Positions 7,928 to 15,505 of a stretch of DNA of 43,542 nucleotides are shown in pieces (position 1 is the stretch's first letter; every line of letters starts with the position of its first letter). The DNA is from a virus, in the IMG/VR virus record IMGVR_UViG_3300028654_000029, positions 1-43,542 of that record; one strand, written 5' to 3'. Both the position numbers and the translations under genes were made by a program. The notes beneath the pieces were generated by a model. It searched no databases and was not told the DNA's origin. It worked only from the letters and a program-made list of their open reading frames with translations.

Positions 7928-8332
7928 TTACCGCCAGGGCCAGTACGAAGCAGGACGTTTTGTCTTAAGTTCGACAGTGGCTGAGATTCCGGTCGCAGTG
8001 GTCTTGACATACGTCCCAATCGTTCCCTGGTAGGCAAGGTCTTTGTTCCGTTCCCCAACGAGAATGGTCCAGTAGTAACCGTTCGAGTTCTGCGTGTTCC
8101 CATCGCTGCACACCAAGATCTTATACGTGGCGGAACGCTCGAGGATGTCGGCTTCGCTGAACTTAAGCGTTGATCCTGCAAGTAGGGTCCAGGTCGAGAT
8201 GACTGCAGTGGCGGTCTTCGTTACACCTTCGAGTTTTCCTTGGTCGGCGAACGCGGCATGTGGCAAGGACAGGGAAATAAGCATGATGGGCATGAAAGAC
8301 ATGGCGACGATACTTGCGAAGATCTTCTTCAT
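7928..8332 (-). CDS. Small exported protein of unknown function
   Basis: A 134-residue protein with a clear signal peptide: basic start (MKKIFA), a hydrophobic stretch to about residue 26, and AFA before the mature part. The mature domain of about 105 residues is beta-rich and ends in YWPWR. I do not recognise a family. It is the first gene of a two-gene unit with the other exported protein, 33 bases apart. GGAGG lies nine bases before the ATG, and a consensus-like extended -10 promoter lies about 47 bases upstream. Confidence 0.7.
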   Translation of the reverse strand: MKKIFASIVAMSFMPIMLISLSLPHAAFADQGKLEGVTKTATAVISTWTLLAGSTLKFSEADILERSATYKILVCSDGNTQNSNGYYWTILVGERNKDLAYQGTIGTYVKTTATGISATVELKTKRPASYWPWR

Positions 8333-8378
8333 TGATTTTTTCCTCCAGGCGTTTTCAATGTACTGCTTTATGTCCTGG

Positions 8379-8387
8379 ATTATATCA
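8379..8387 (-). promoter_or_regulatory. Extended -10 promoter for exported-protein genes
   Basis: On the minus strand this reads TGATATAAT, a perfect TGn-TATAAT extended -10 element. No good -35 box lies 17 bases upstream (ATTCCC). It falls in the 81-base gap between terL and the two exported-protein genes, about 45 bases before the first ATG. It would let these two genes be transcribed independently of the late operon. Confidence 0.55.
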
Positions 8388-8413
8388 GCGGGTGATCAAA
8401 TGGGAATTATAAT

Positions 8414-9832
8414 TTATTTTTTACCAAGTTTTCGGATGTAATTAGGTTTCTCAACTAGGCAGTTGTACACCAGCGAAAATCCGTCCACAAAGTCGTCGTT
8501 TTTACCGTTTGGGAACGTGATTAACTCGGAAATGAAGTCAGCGTTCCAGTTCCCCCGGACTATGAACACGTTGCCCGCCTCGCATTGCGCGGACGCCGGT
8601 CCGGCCCTTTCGACTTTGCTACCTGAACTTTTAACACCTTTGAACGAATACCCAGAAAGAACATTCCGTTGATAATGACTAGTCGTTGTCTTCCCTGAGC
8701 TTCCAGGTTCCTCCTCCTGGTATATCTTGACCTTACGTCCGTCCTGTTTGGCGATGTCTGCCGTTAGAATCTCATTTTCGAAAGGACTCTTCCTGAACCT
8801 TATGGCATGCAGGATGTAAACTCGTCCTTCCTTGGTCCTGCCGATCTTCACGCCGGCGGAATAGTCTGGATTTTTTCCGGGAGCGGCCTCTGTCGCAGCT
8901 CTGTCCCAACCCCTTGCCATGACCAAATTTTCCGGTACCTCCTCTGGATCTACATACTTGTCCTTGAACCATGCGGCTTTAAATAAGTCTCCCTCTCCCT
9001 CCTTCGGGTTTTGAAGATACTGCGCGGTCCATACCCTCGGGTTTTTAAAACTTACGGACAATTTTATCTGCTCGAGTTCTTCATCCGACCAACGTTCCGG
9101 AAAGTTCGAGTGACCATTCTCGTCTACGGCCGGGATAGTGAGCACGACCCACTTCTCGCCACCTTCCTCCATCTCCTGAATGAGTTGACCCGATAGGTCC
9201 TGAGTATGAAGTCTTTGCTGCACGATGACGATAGCTGCATTCGGTTCGAGACGACTACGGAACGTACCCTTGAACCACGACACGCACTTGTTGTGGATAG
9301 ACACATTGTCCATGTCGTTCGCATTCGTCGGGTCTTCGATGATTCCGAGGTGACAACCTTTTCCGGTTATTGAACCCCGAGCTCCAGCTGCATAGTAGTG
9401 TCCGCCATTCGTGGAGTGAAAACGTTTGGCTGACTTAGAGTCCTGGCGCAGGCGAACCTCGAAGAGTTGCGCATGTTCCTCCGAGTTGAAGATGTTTCTG
9501 ATCTCGCGTCCGAAGTCTACCGCGATGTCCGCGGAGTATGAGGCGTGAATTATTTTTCGTCTAGGGTTTCGGGACAGGTACCATGCTGGAAAAAACTGAG
9601 ATACCCACCAGGACTTTCCGAACCTGGGGGGCATGTTTATGATGAGCCGTTTTATCTCTCCGCGTTCCACCTTTTCGAGTAGATCTATCATCTCGAGATG
9701 AATGTCCGGGAATAGACAGTATGGGTTCAAGTAAAGACCGTACTCCGCGAGGCTGGACCTGGCGTTGTTGCGCCGTTCCATCTCGTGGAGCAGGTAGGAT
9801 TCCTCTGACAGAAGTTCTGTTCTATTTGCCAT
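8414..9832 (-). CDS. terL: Terminase large subunit
   Basis: A packaging motor protein of about 472 residues, with an N-terminal ATPase and a C-terminal nuclease. Walker A is PPRFGKS (about 68-74), Walker B is LGIIEDP (about 163-168), and a coupling motif region includes QRLHTQDLSG. The RNase H-like nuclease shows RGWDRAA (Asp near 310), a YQEEEPGSSG region and NDDFVDGFSLV (acidic residues near 446-450). This is the Terminase_6/6C type used by many headful packagers. The ATG at 9832 has AGGAAAG upstream and overlaps the terS end by 11 bases. Confidence 0.93.
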   Translation of the reverse strand: MANRTELLSEESYLLHEMERRNNARSSLAEYGLYLNPYCLFPDIHLEMIDLLEKVERGEIKRLIINMPPRFGKSWWVSQFFPAWYLSRNPRRKIIHASYSADIAVDFGREIRNIFNSEEHAQLFEVRLRQDSKSAKRFHSTNGGHYYAAGARGSITGKGCHLGIIEDPTNANDMDNVSIHNKCVSWFKGTFRSRLEPNAAIVIVQQRLHTQDLSGQLIQEMEEGGEKWVVLTIPAVDENGHSNFPERWSDEELEQIKLSVSFKNPRVWTAQYLQNPKEGEGDLFKAAWFKDKYVDPEEVPENLVMARGWDRAATEAAPGKNPDYSAGVKIGRTKEGRVYILHAIRFRKSPFENEILTADIAKQDGRKVKIYQEEEPGSSGKTTTSHYQRNVLSGYSFKGVKSSGSKVERAGPASAQCEAGNVFIVRGNWNADFISELITFPNGKNDDFVDGFSLVYNCLVEKPNYIRKLGKK

Positions 9833-10373
9833 CACTTTCCTGCAGGTGTTTCTTTTCCTTCGCGATTTCCATGAGTCTGTGCTGTATCATCTCGTTTGAC
9901 CAGTCCTGAAGATTGTTTGCGCCCACGTTCGCTACGTTCACCTGCACATTGACGTCCGGCGCCTGGGAATGAGCAGAGGAATTTCCATCTCCGTCCTGCT
10001 CCCTGAGTTCCCTGAGGGCCTTGAGTTGCATGTCAACAGCCAGTCGGACACCGGCGATCGCGTCTGATTCCTTGGAAATTTTCTTCTTGCCCGCGAATGC
10101 ATTCAGACTCAATCCCAATATGACCTGGGCTACCTTCAACTGTTTCTCCACGATCTCAATGTGCCGGCTTGCCCTGAGTTGGGCGGTCTTCTCAGCCACG
10201 ATCTCCTCGACCTTGTCATCTACCGCTTTTTTCTTGTCCGTCCATTTTTCCCTGGCGACGCGCTTAAAAAACGTCGATTTGGGGATCTTCATTTTTTTGC
10301 ACATCTGACTCATGGTCACGTACTTCCCGGACAGCCAGATCTGCTTTAACTTTTTCCAGTCATGCGTAGACAT
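9822..10373 (-). CDS. terS: Terminase small subunit
   Basis: A 183-residue DNA-binding partner of the terminase. The N-terminus has a helix-turn-helix (about 18-45: YVTMSQMCKKMKIPKSTFFK). A basic segment and a long helical oligomerisation region (about 50-130) follow, and then a charged tail with a C-terminal RLMEIAKEKKHLQE helix likely to contact the large subunit. Gene order and overlap with terL make the call secure. Confidence 0.85.
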   Translation of the reverse strand: MSTHDWKKLKQIWLSGKYVTMSQMCKKMKIPKSTFFKRVAREKWTDKKKAVDDKVEEIVAEKTAQLRASRHIEIVEKQLKVAQVILGLSLNAFAGKKKISKESDAIAGVRLAVDMQLKALRELREQDGDGNSSAHSQAPDVNVQVNVANVGANNLQDWSNEMIQHRLMEIAKEKKHLQESDGK

Positions 10374-10379
10374 TGGTTA

Positions 10380-10514
10380 TCAGATCCTCACGCAACAGGC
10401 TATCGCGATGCACGCCGCGATTATGACCATCCACACCAGAACTTCACCGAGCATGCGTTGAGAATTGTCCTCCTCGTATTTCGAGACCATCCGTTCAGCG
10501 TCTGTTTTTTTCAT
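10380..10514 (-). CDS. 44-residue single-pass membrane protein
   Basis: A short frame with ATG at 10514 and stop at 10380. Residues 1-22 are charged (KKTDAERMVSKYEEDNSQRM) and residues 23-42 form one hydrophobic helix (EVLVWMVIIAACIAIACC). GGAGG lies nine bases before the ATG, and the stop of the upstream regulator gene is at 10516, so it fits the compact operon exactly. Function is unknown; small membrane proteins beside terminase genes are common but uncharacterised. Confidence 0.6.
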   Translation of the reverse strand: MKKTDAERMVSKYEEDNSQRMLGEVLVWMVIIAACIAIACCVRI

Positions 10515-10515
10515 G

Positions 10516-10845
10516 TCAGACGTCCTCCGCATACTTGAACTTGAATGTCCTGAGCGTCTGCAGGATCATGGCCATGCCCTCCCTTGGGCGTCCGGTTATA
10601 CTGCACACGGAGTTCCTGCTGTTCTTCTTCTCAACCTGAACTATACCGGCCTTCTGCAACCGCTTTATCTGGTGGCATATCACCACCTGGTTCATGCTGC
10701 TAAGTTTTGAAAGCTCGCATATCCTCTTCTCCGAGGTTAGCAAGAGCATCACAATCTTAATCGCGCATGGGTTGTGTATGGCCTTCAGTATCGCGGCCAT
10801 GTCCTCAATCTTTGAGTATATCTGCGTAGGACCTGAGTATGGCAT
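10516..10845 (-). CDS. ArsR-like winged-helix regulator
   Basis: A 109-residue DNA-binding protein. The recognition region RICELSKLSSMNQVVICHQIKRLQKAGIV matches the ArsR/SmtB-type winged helix (helix-turn-helix, then wing), preceded by the AILKAIHNPCAIKIVMLLL helix usual in that family. Cysteines in the N-terminal helix and in the recognition helix could bind metal or sense redox, but a full metal site is not evident. I prefer ATG 10845, which has GAGGGG eight bases upstream, over a GTG three codons earlier. It lies just before the late operon, so it may control late genes. Confidence 0.72.
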   Translation of the reverse strand: MPYSGPTQIYSKIEDMAAILKAIHNPCAIKIVMLLLTSEKRICELSKLSSMNQVVICHQIKRLQKAGIVQVEKKNSRNSVCSITGRPREGMAMILQTLRTFKFKYAEDV

Positions 10846-11152
10846 CTTCCTCACCCCTCGTCAAAAGTTTGTCTGGCCCGGTGTACGGGCATGACAGTCG
10901 CTCGGTAGATCCGAATAGCCTGCAGGTGAGCGGGCGTCTCTCGTAAACTTCGCACTTTCCGTCGGCGCAGGAGTACTGGCACATGAGCGATGCTTTGTTT
11001 TCGCGTCTGGATTCCGGAAGCCTGTCCCATTCCGCTCGCGACCAGATTGGATGCACGCAACATTCCGAACATCCGCGCCGGCACTCAAACTTTGGGATCC
11101 GCGCATAAAGTTCCTCAAGCCTTCTTACCGTCTGCCTCTTTTCCTCTGGCAT
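10805..11152 (-). CDS. YkgJ-family Cys-cluster protein
   Basis: A 115-residue protein with the YkgJ-type zinc or iron-sulfur cluster pattern: CRRGCSECC (24-32), a spaced Ser-x-x-Glu segment, MCQYSCADGKCEVYERRPLTCRLFG, and a final CP. Cys count and spacing match the family of putative metal-cluster proteins. Biochemical function is not established for the family. GGAGGAG precedes the ATG. It overlaps the Zn-ribbon gene upstream by 38 bases and the ArsR-like gene downstream. Confidence 0.75.
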   Translation of the reverse strand: MPEEKRQTVRRLEELYARIPKFECRRGCSECCVHPIWSRAEWDRLPESRRENKASLMCQYSCADGKCEVYERRPLTCRLFGSTERLSCPYTGPDKLLTRGEEDAILRSYADILKD

Positions 11153-11546
11153 GTTCTACTCCTCCGCTTTTCTCATTCAGTATCGCTACCAGGTCGGGCG
11201 TCAGGTCGATCCCTCCAGGAAGCTTGTCTATCTTGAATACGTTCCCGCAAAAGCAATGGTACACCATTGCGTCCCTACCCATGGGATCGTGGAACTTGTG
11301 ACCGCAATTCGGGCATGTCGCCCGCAGAAAGTTCCCATCATCATCCGCATCGGCCATTCTGAGAAGTTCGACAGAAAGGTGGGATAGATGGTTCGCGCAC
11401 TCATCGAACAGGAACTCATTCCCGCCCCTGGCTTTGATCGACTCTATGCGCGCGACGTTCTCCGCTACCTCCGCCTCCAGTGACTTGATAATAATATACT
11501 TTTTACTGAATGTCACGGCCATGGTGGTCTTAGATTGGTTTTCCAT
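11115..11546 (-). CDS. Zn-ribbon protein of unknown function
   Basis: A 143-residue protein with an N-terminal helical region (about 15-65) and a central zinc ribbon CPNCGHKF...YHCFCGNVF (about 78-102). A C-terminal region with GGIDLTPDLVAILNE follows. I do not recognise a family beyond the ribbon. It is one of several consecutive Cys-rich genes at 10.8-14.5 kb. The ATG has AAAGGAAA upstream and overlaps the preceding gene by 17 bases. Confidence 0.6.
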   Translation of the reverse strand: MENQSKTTMAVTFSKKYIIIKSLEAEVAENVARIESIKARGGNEFLFDECANHLSHLSVELLRMADADDDGNFLRATCPNCGHKFHDPMGRDAMVYHCFCGNVFKIDKLPGGIDLTPDLVAILNEKSGGVEHARGKEADGKKA

Positions 11547-11772
11547 CTGAGTTTCCTTTCGAGAACTGATTCGCGTATGGGCAGTTGATGAAGTGGCTTA
11601 CGTAACCCATGACCTTGTACTCTTCAGCAGGTATTGATCCACACGATTCCATGTTGATGGCTGCCGTCTGAACCAACACCGGAACTTTCTTCGCGTAAAA
11701 CGGTACGCCATGTGCAAAGAAGATGTCCGCTCCGCATCCCCTGCACTTGACAATCTTTCGCTCGCTGCTCAT
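11530..11772 (-). CDS. Small Zn-ribbon protein
   Basis: An 80-residue protein beginning with the half-ribbon KCRGCGADIFFAH (8-20). Its second metal-ligand pair seems to be split between a Cys near residue 44 and HFINCPYA near residue 60. The start resembles a family of phage zinc-finger proteins with CxxCGxxIxF and a later Cys or His pair. Function is unknown. It overlaps the genes on both sides. Confidence 0.58.
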   Translation of the reverse strand: MSSERKIVKCRGCGADIFFAHGVPFYAKKVPVLVQTAAINMESCGSIPAEEYKVMGYVSHFINCPYANQFSKGNSDGKPI

Positions 11773-12242
11773 GGCTTCACCTTGAGCGTCTTGAATCCCA
11801 AACCATTATGGACAAAAAATATTTCTTTCCCGCATGAACTGCATTCTCCGGAGAATTCATTTTCTCCTATGGTTGACAATGCAATTGAAAATTCACGGCC
11901 GCAATTTGGGCAATCGCTTTTTTGAATGTAACGTCCGGACACATTGTCAAATTCGATTGACTTTATCCCGTCCTCGGAAATAGGTTGTTTAATTTTGGAA
12001 GGCAGGAAGTCCTCCTCGATCTCGCAGTCGAAGCATGGCTTAATCTTGGTGGCCACAATACCGCCGACCGACAAATTCATGATGCCTGCATTTAAAAGTT
12101 CGAGGAACGCTGACTTGTGAACGTTTTTGTAGACGTACCGCTTCTTGCTGGACTTGAATTGCACCGTGAGTGTCTCCGTGGCGGTGTCGTAGTCAAACCG
12201 CTCGACGTTGCTTGAGTTTAAATTTGTGACCTGGATTATCAT
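11769..12242 (-). CDS. KTSC domain plus Zn ribbon
   Basis: A 157-residue protein. The N-terminal part (about 8-70: SSNVERFDYDTATETLTVQF, then YVYKNVHKSAFLELLNAG) matches the KTSC domain, often found alone in phages or fused to lysyl-tRNA synthetase-like proteins. The C-terminal part (about 110-145) is a zinc ribbon, CPNCGREF...GECSSCGKEIFF. The fusion of the two is clear in one uninterrupted frame. Function is unknown. Confidence 0.65.
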   Translation of the reverse strand: MIIQVTNLNSSNVERFDYDTATETLTVQFKSSKKRYVYKNVHKSAFLELLNAGIMNLSVGGIVATKIKPCFDCEIEEDFLPSKIKQPISEDGIKSIEFDNVSGRYIQKSDCPNCGREFSIALSTIGENEFSGECSSCGKEIFFVHNGLGFKTLKVKP

Positions 12243-12272
12243 GCTATGCCCCTTTCGTCTCGCCCGCAGGCG

Positions 12273-12557
12273 TTATCGTCTCACGCTTTGAGCAAGTCGT
12301 TCCGAATACTGCTCCTCTTGATTTTTCCGGATGGCCGTCATAATTTTATCCGGTACCCTGGTGACTACGAACCTTGACAGACCCTTGTCGTCGACACGTT
12401 TGGCGATATCTACACCCTGCGCTCGGGCATCGCTCATCCTTCCTGTCACGTTCCGGACTCGGTGCCCTATGCCTTCGAGGTTGGAGTAGATGTCACCAGT
12501 CGTAGAGTCTGGGTGACTCATCATTGCGACAACCAGCCATTCCACCTGTGTCATCAT
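12273..12557 (-). CDS. Small winged-helix-like protein
   Basis: A 94-residue protein starting at the double ATG at 12557, where GGGAGG lies six bases upstream and the preceding gene ends two bases away. The frame runs further upstream, but only as an Arg-rich shadow of that gene. Residues 8-75 (helix, TTGDIYSNLEGIGHRVRNVTGRMSDARAQG, then a beta hairpin with SRFVVT) resemble a winged helix. A DNA-binding role is inferred. Confidence 0.6.
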   Translation of the reverse strand: MMTQVEWLVVAMMSHPDSTTGDIYSNLEGIGHRVRNVTGRMSDARAQGVDIAKRVDDKGLSRFVVTRVPDKIMTAIRKNQEEQYSERLAQSVRR

Positions 12558-12558
12558 T

Positions 12559-13038
12559 TCACGCCTCCCGGGAACTCGAACTCTTTTCTTTCTTTGAACT
12601 CTTGCTGCTTTCCTTTGTTCCATTGCGTCGTTGGCCGGTAGTAACCGACGACTCGCGAATATACCTCGGTCTGCATGCCGCAGACACTTTTTTCAATTCC
12701 TTTGCAACTTGAATTGCGTTCTTCTTTTTTAATTCCCGTTGCGCTTCCAATATCTGCATCCCGATCCTCAATTCGTGCTTTTTCATTATCTCCTTCCGTT
12801 CCAATTCGCTCAGACACGGAAATGACCGCGCCTGCTTCTCGTCCATCGTGAATCTCATAAACGATTCTCTCTCCGGATGATACGGATCGTCTATTATCCG
12901 GCATCGGTCGTCCGTCGGTCCTACCCACTTCGTCTTTCCCGGCAAGTCCCTCAACAATGACCTTATCGACTTTTCCAGTACCTTCGACTCCCTGACCACT
13001 CGCATCAGTTTCCCCGCCAAGTCCTCTTTGAATTTCAT
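12559..13038 (-). CDS. Unknown basic helical protein
   Basis: A 159-residue protein, Lys/Arg/Glu-rich, largely helical to about residue 120, then a Ser/Lys-rich disordered tail (KESSKSSKKEKSSSSREA). I do not recognise it. ATG 13038 is chosen for its GGAGG six bases upstream and the ATGA overlap with the Zn-ribbon gene. A rival frame over the same bases (12554-13087) is open but has no better start and a Gly/Glu/Arg composition typical of a shadow. Confidence 0.55.
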   Translation of the reverse strand: MKFKEDLAGKLMRVVRESKVLEKSIRSLLRDLPGKTKWVGPTDDRCRIIDDPYHPERESFMRFTMDEKQARSFPCLSELERKEIMKKHELRIGMQILEAQRELKKKNAIQVAKELKKVSAACRPRYIRESSVTTGQRRNGTKESSKSSKKEKSSSSREA

Positions 13039-13226
13039 TCGTTGCCTCCAATCCATCCGTCGGGATCCTGTGTTGTTCGCTCATCATTGGCCGACTCTGC
13101 CGGTGGTTTGCTCACGCATTTTGAGCAGATGTGACCGGTCAATGGATTTTCTGTTTTTCTGGTTGGCGCGCTGAACTCCGTCCCGCACCGGATGCAGATC
13201 AATCCATAACTTCTTGTCTCTCCCAT
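13035..13226 (-). CDS. Small Zn-ribbon protein
   Basis: A 63-residue protein with one zinc ribbon, CIRCGTEFSAP...GHICSKC, in its first half and a short acidic tail. The ATG at 13226 has GAGGGCG nine bases upstream; a start at 13262 is possible but lacks a ribosome site. A third frame starting at 13281 overlaps the previous stop as ATGA but encodes no recognisable domain. Function is unknown. Confidence 0.55.
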   Translation of the reverse strand: MGETRSYGLICIRCGTEFSAPTRKTENPLTGHICSKCVSKPPAESANDERTTQDPDGWIGGNE

Positions 13227-13277
13227 GTGGTTCGCCCTCAATTCGTATGTTTCCATGTCCATCGTATTCGTGGCGGT

Positions 13278-13478
13278 TCATGGTTTTTTTTCCATCGCGA
13301 CAGGTATTTTCATGAACTCCGAGAGATCCTTTTTCTTCATCGCGGCCGGCACCGCGCAGTACTTCATGGCGTTCTTCTTGCCATTTGCTGCGATGTTAGC
13401 CTTGTCCTTCTCAGACAGGACCACCATGATCGGAGTGTTTTCGGGAGAATAGATCACGTTCCCAATTTTCACTAGCAT
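13278..13478 (-). CDS. Unknown 66-residue protein
   Basis: A short protein with a beta-strand start (MLVKIGNVIYSPENTPIMVV) and a Lys-rich helical second half. The real start is ATG 13478, six bases after GAGG; the open frame reaches 13709, but that upstream part overlaps another gene and a terminator. It is the first gene after the 13.5 kb terminator, so it must rely on readthrough, antitermination or an unseen promoter. The family is not recognised. Confidence 0.55.
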   Translation of the reverse strand: MLVKIGNVIYSPENTPIMVVLSEKDKANIAANGKKNAMKYCAVPAAMKKKDLSEFMKIPVAMEKKP

Positions 13479-13496
13479 GCCGCACCTCATTGGATT

Positions 13497-13530
13497 AAAA
13501 AGTCCCGGCCCGGTAATTTCCCGGACCGGG
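13497..13530 (-). terminator. Rho-independent terminator
   Basis: On the minus strand a 10-base GC-rich stem with one mismatch (CCCGGTCCGG with CCGGGCCGGG, seven-base loop) is followed within two bases by TTTTT. It lies in the 67-base gap after the double zinc-ribbon gene. It would end transcripts from the replication operon before the small-gene and late region, so a regulated readthrough point is plausible. Confidence 0.8.
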
Positions 13531-13545
13531 GTGTTCACCATCCGG

Positions 13546-14535
13546 TTATTTTTTTTCTTCGAGTTCTTCCCAGCACTTGTCACAGTAAAGTTTCCCTTTG
13601 AGCTCGTCCTGGTGATTTCCGCACCGGACGCACTCGTCCTCCTTGCGTTCCTCTGGAACCAAGTCCTCATCTGAATCTTTTTCGACTTCTGCGTCTGCCT
13701 TAAACTCAATTGGGAATGACTTCCCGCATGACTGGCATTTTAGATCAACTGGGTGGTTTTCCCTGTCTGCCTCGACTGTCGCCCCGCAATGGATACAAAT
13801 GTACTTTTCCATTTTCGCTTTCTTTTCAGAATCCGCCATGGCCATGTTCACCTGCGCCTCGGTAACTGGATCAGGCTTATGCTGTTTGATGTCGTTCGTA
13901 GTCAGTTGAAAAGGCTCGACCGTGACCATCAGCATTTCCGCGCTCTTAAACTGATTGAGCAGTTCGGAGTTAACCCGGGCGATGTCCGTCCCGACAAGCA
14001 TCACGATCTTAAGCAGACGCGTGTCCCCTTGTTTGACGTTCACGTCCACGATCTTCGCGTGGAAGTTTACCATCCGATGACCAGGTTTATCATCTGGATT
14101 GGAGATTGCCTTCGTCGGAACTGGAAACAGTTCTCCAACATGCTCGGGAGTTGGAACATCCGGAAAACTAGCAACTACGGCCGCCTCCTTTACCTGGTCG
14201 GGTCTTTCCCGCGTCTCGGTAATTATGATCTTGTCAACGTCGAGTCCGCGTTTGGTTATCTCGTCCTTGATGGTCTGCTGCGCGTCCATGGCGTTGTGGC
14301 ATTCACTCACCAAAATGCTCTGATGGTACCGTTTGCCGCTGTCAGCCTCATAGCTGAAAACAACCTCATAGGTCATTAGTAGCGCGATCCCGTCCGGCCC
14401 GACCATGGCCTTGACTGTAGATTCAGTTCCTGGCATCGCAGGATCCACACCCATTTTGAAACCCGCCTTCTGCAGTGCGTCCCCCATGACCGTGCCCTCA
14501 TCGGTGACCGCCTTCTTTTCTTTTTTCTTGCCCAT
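13546..14535 (-). CDS. Unknown protein with two C-terminal Zn ribbons
   Basis: A 329-residue protein. The N-terminal half (about 30-225) is mixed alpha/beta and not recognised. The C-terminal third has one ribbon CIHCGATV...LKCQSCGKSF (about 246-275), an acidic linker, and a second ribbon CVRCGNHQ...YCDKCWEEL at the very end. Double ribbons of this type often contact nucleic acid or RNA polymerase. The gene follows the helicase-loader operon and is the last gene before the 13.5 kb terminator. It could be a transcription or replication accessory factor; this is inference. Confidence 0.6.
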   Translation of the reverse strand: MGKKKEKKAVTDEGTVMGDALQKAGFKMGVDPAMPGTESTVKAMVGPDGIALLMTYEVVFSYEADSGKRYHQSILVSECHNAMDAQQTIKDEITKRGLDVDKIIITETRERPDQVKEAAVVASFPDVPTPEHVGELFPVPTKAISNPDDKPGHRMVNFHAKIVDVNVKQGDTRLLKIVMLVGTDIARVNSELLNQFKSAEMLMVTVEPFQLTTNDIKQHKPDPVTEAQVNMAMADSEKKAKMEKYICIHCGATVEADRENHPVDLKCQSCGKSFPIEFKADAEVEKDSDEDLVPEERKEDECVRCGNHQDELKGKLYCDKCWEELEEKK

Positions 14536-14774
14536 TAGATTTTCCCCTTTTCAGTTATTTTAAATCCGTGAACCTCGCCGACCGGTTGGTTCACGTTCAA
14601 AGCCCACTCTTTAACCTTCCAAAGATTAATCGACAAACAATCGACTGGAAGTTCCCCATTGGCAACCGCTTTGATCGCCATCATCCGGTTATCCATGCCA
14701 TCAATGAGGCATACGTTAATTTCGCGGTTTGGTTCCCGCGGTTCCATCGCCGCGAACTTTCTCGCCGCCTTCAC
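14535..14774 (-). CDS. Unknown 79-residue protein
   Basis: The start is GTG at 14774 with AGGGGAA seven bases upstream, overlapping the helicase-loader end by four bases; the stop overlaps the next start. It has no Cys ribbon, signal or membrane segment. A central NRMMAIKAVANGELPVDCLSI segment suggests a small mixed alpha/beta fold. Function is unknown; tight coupling suggests it works with the loader. Confidence 0.55.
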   Translation of the reverse strand: MKAARKFAAMEPREPNREINVCLIDGMDNRMMAIKAVANGELPVDCLSINLWKVKEWALNVNQPVGEVHGFKITEKGKI

Positions 14775-15478
14775 GACTTTCCCCTAAAGGTTTCTCCTGA
14801 AAACACAACCACCATTCCGTCGTTCGTCGCCCGGTCCCATGCGCGGTCACCAATCAACGATTTAAAATCCTTTGGTCCGAGGTTGCTGATGAGTATCGTG
14901 TTTTTATAGTCGTCGTGCCGGCCAATGAGTAACCGTTCCATAAATTCATTCGCGGCTGCGGTCTTAAGCTGCAGGCCTATCTCGTCGATGGCTATTGTGG
15001 CCGGTCTGAGAGCCTCGTTCATGACCTCCATCGTGTCACGTGAAACCCTTTCAGTCAACAGGTCAAAAGAGTAAAAATAGCGTATGCTTCCCCTCGCAGA
15101 AAGCATGCGCAATGCCTGGCATGCGAGGCCAGACTTTCCACGGCCACGGGAACCTACCAGGAGCATCAGTCCCGGACGGTCCCTGGCGACATACCGGTTT
15201 ACCGTTGATACCACGCCACTGTCCTTGTCCGGATACGTTTCAAGCTTAAGATCCAAAAGCCTGGATGGAATTTTCGCTCCCTCAATGCGCATTTCCATCT
15301 GCTTATCAAAAATCTTTTTTGAGTTTGAATTTAAAATGAAACAGTCGCAGTCAGCGACGAGCGCATTCTCGAGCATCGGCAAGTTTGCCTTTTTAAACGG
15401 TCTGCCGCATACGTCGCAAAATCGCTCTTGAATCAATGATCCACTGATTTTTTGAAGTCCTGTCCGATAAATTCCCAT
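14771..15478 (-). CDS. DnaC-like helicase loader ATPase
   Basis: A 235-residue AAA+ protein of the DnaC/IstB type. Residues 21-46 hold four cysteines (CDVCG, CDC) that could form a small metal site. The ATPase core follows: Walker A GSRGRGKS (109-116), Walker B TIAIDEIG (161-168, Asp165 Glu166), sensor 1 ILISNL (195-200), and an arginine-finger region IGDRAWDR (209-216). Loaders of this type place the host replicative helicase on phage origin DNA with the initiator encoded just upstream. No phage helicase is evident in this window, so the host DnaB is the likely partner. Confidence 0.85.
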   Translation of the reverse strand: MGIYRTGLQKISGSLIQERFCDVCGRPFKKANLPMLENALVADCDCFILNSNSKKIFDKQMEMRIEGAKIPSRLLDLKLETYPDKDSGVVSTVNRYVARDRPGLMLLVGSRGRGKSGLACQALRMLSARGSIRYFYSFDLLTERVSRDTMEVMNEALRPATIAIDEIGLQLKTAAANEFMERLLIGRHDDYKNTILISNLGPKDFKSLIGDRAWDRATNDGMVVVFSGETFRGKS

Positions 15479-15505
15479 GGTTTTTGTTCCTCTCCACTGC
15501 CTTTT

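Noticed and set aside
12554-13087. Alternative 177-residue frame over the basic helical protein gene
   Set aside because: Its start is not better supported and its Gly/Glu/Arg-rich composition looks like a shadow; the chosen frame has a ribosome site and an ATGA overlap.
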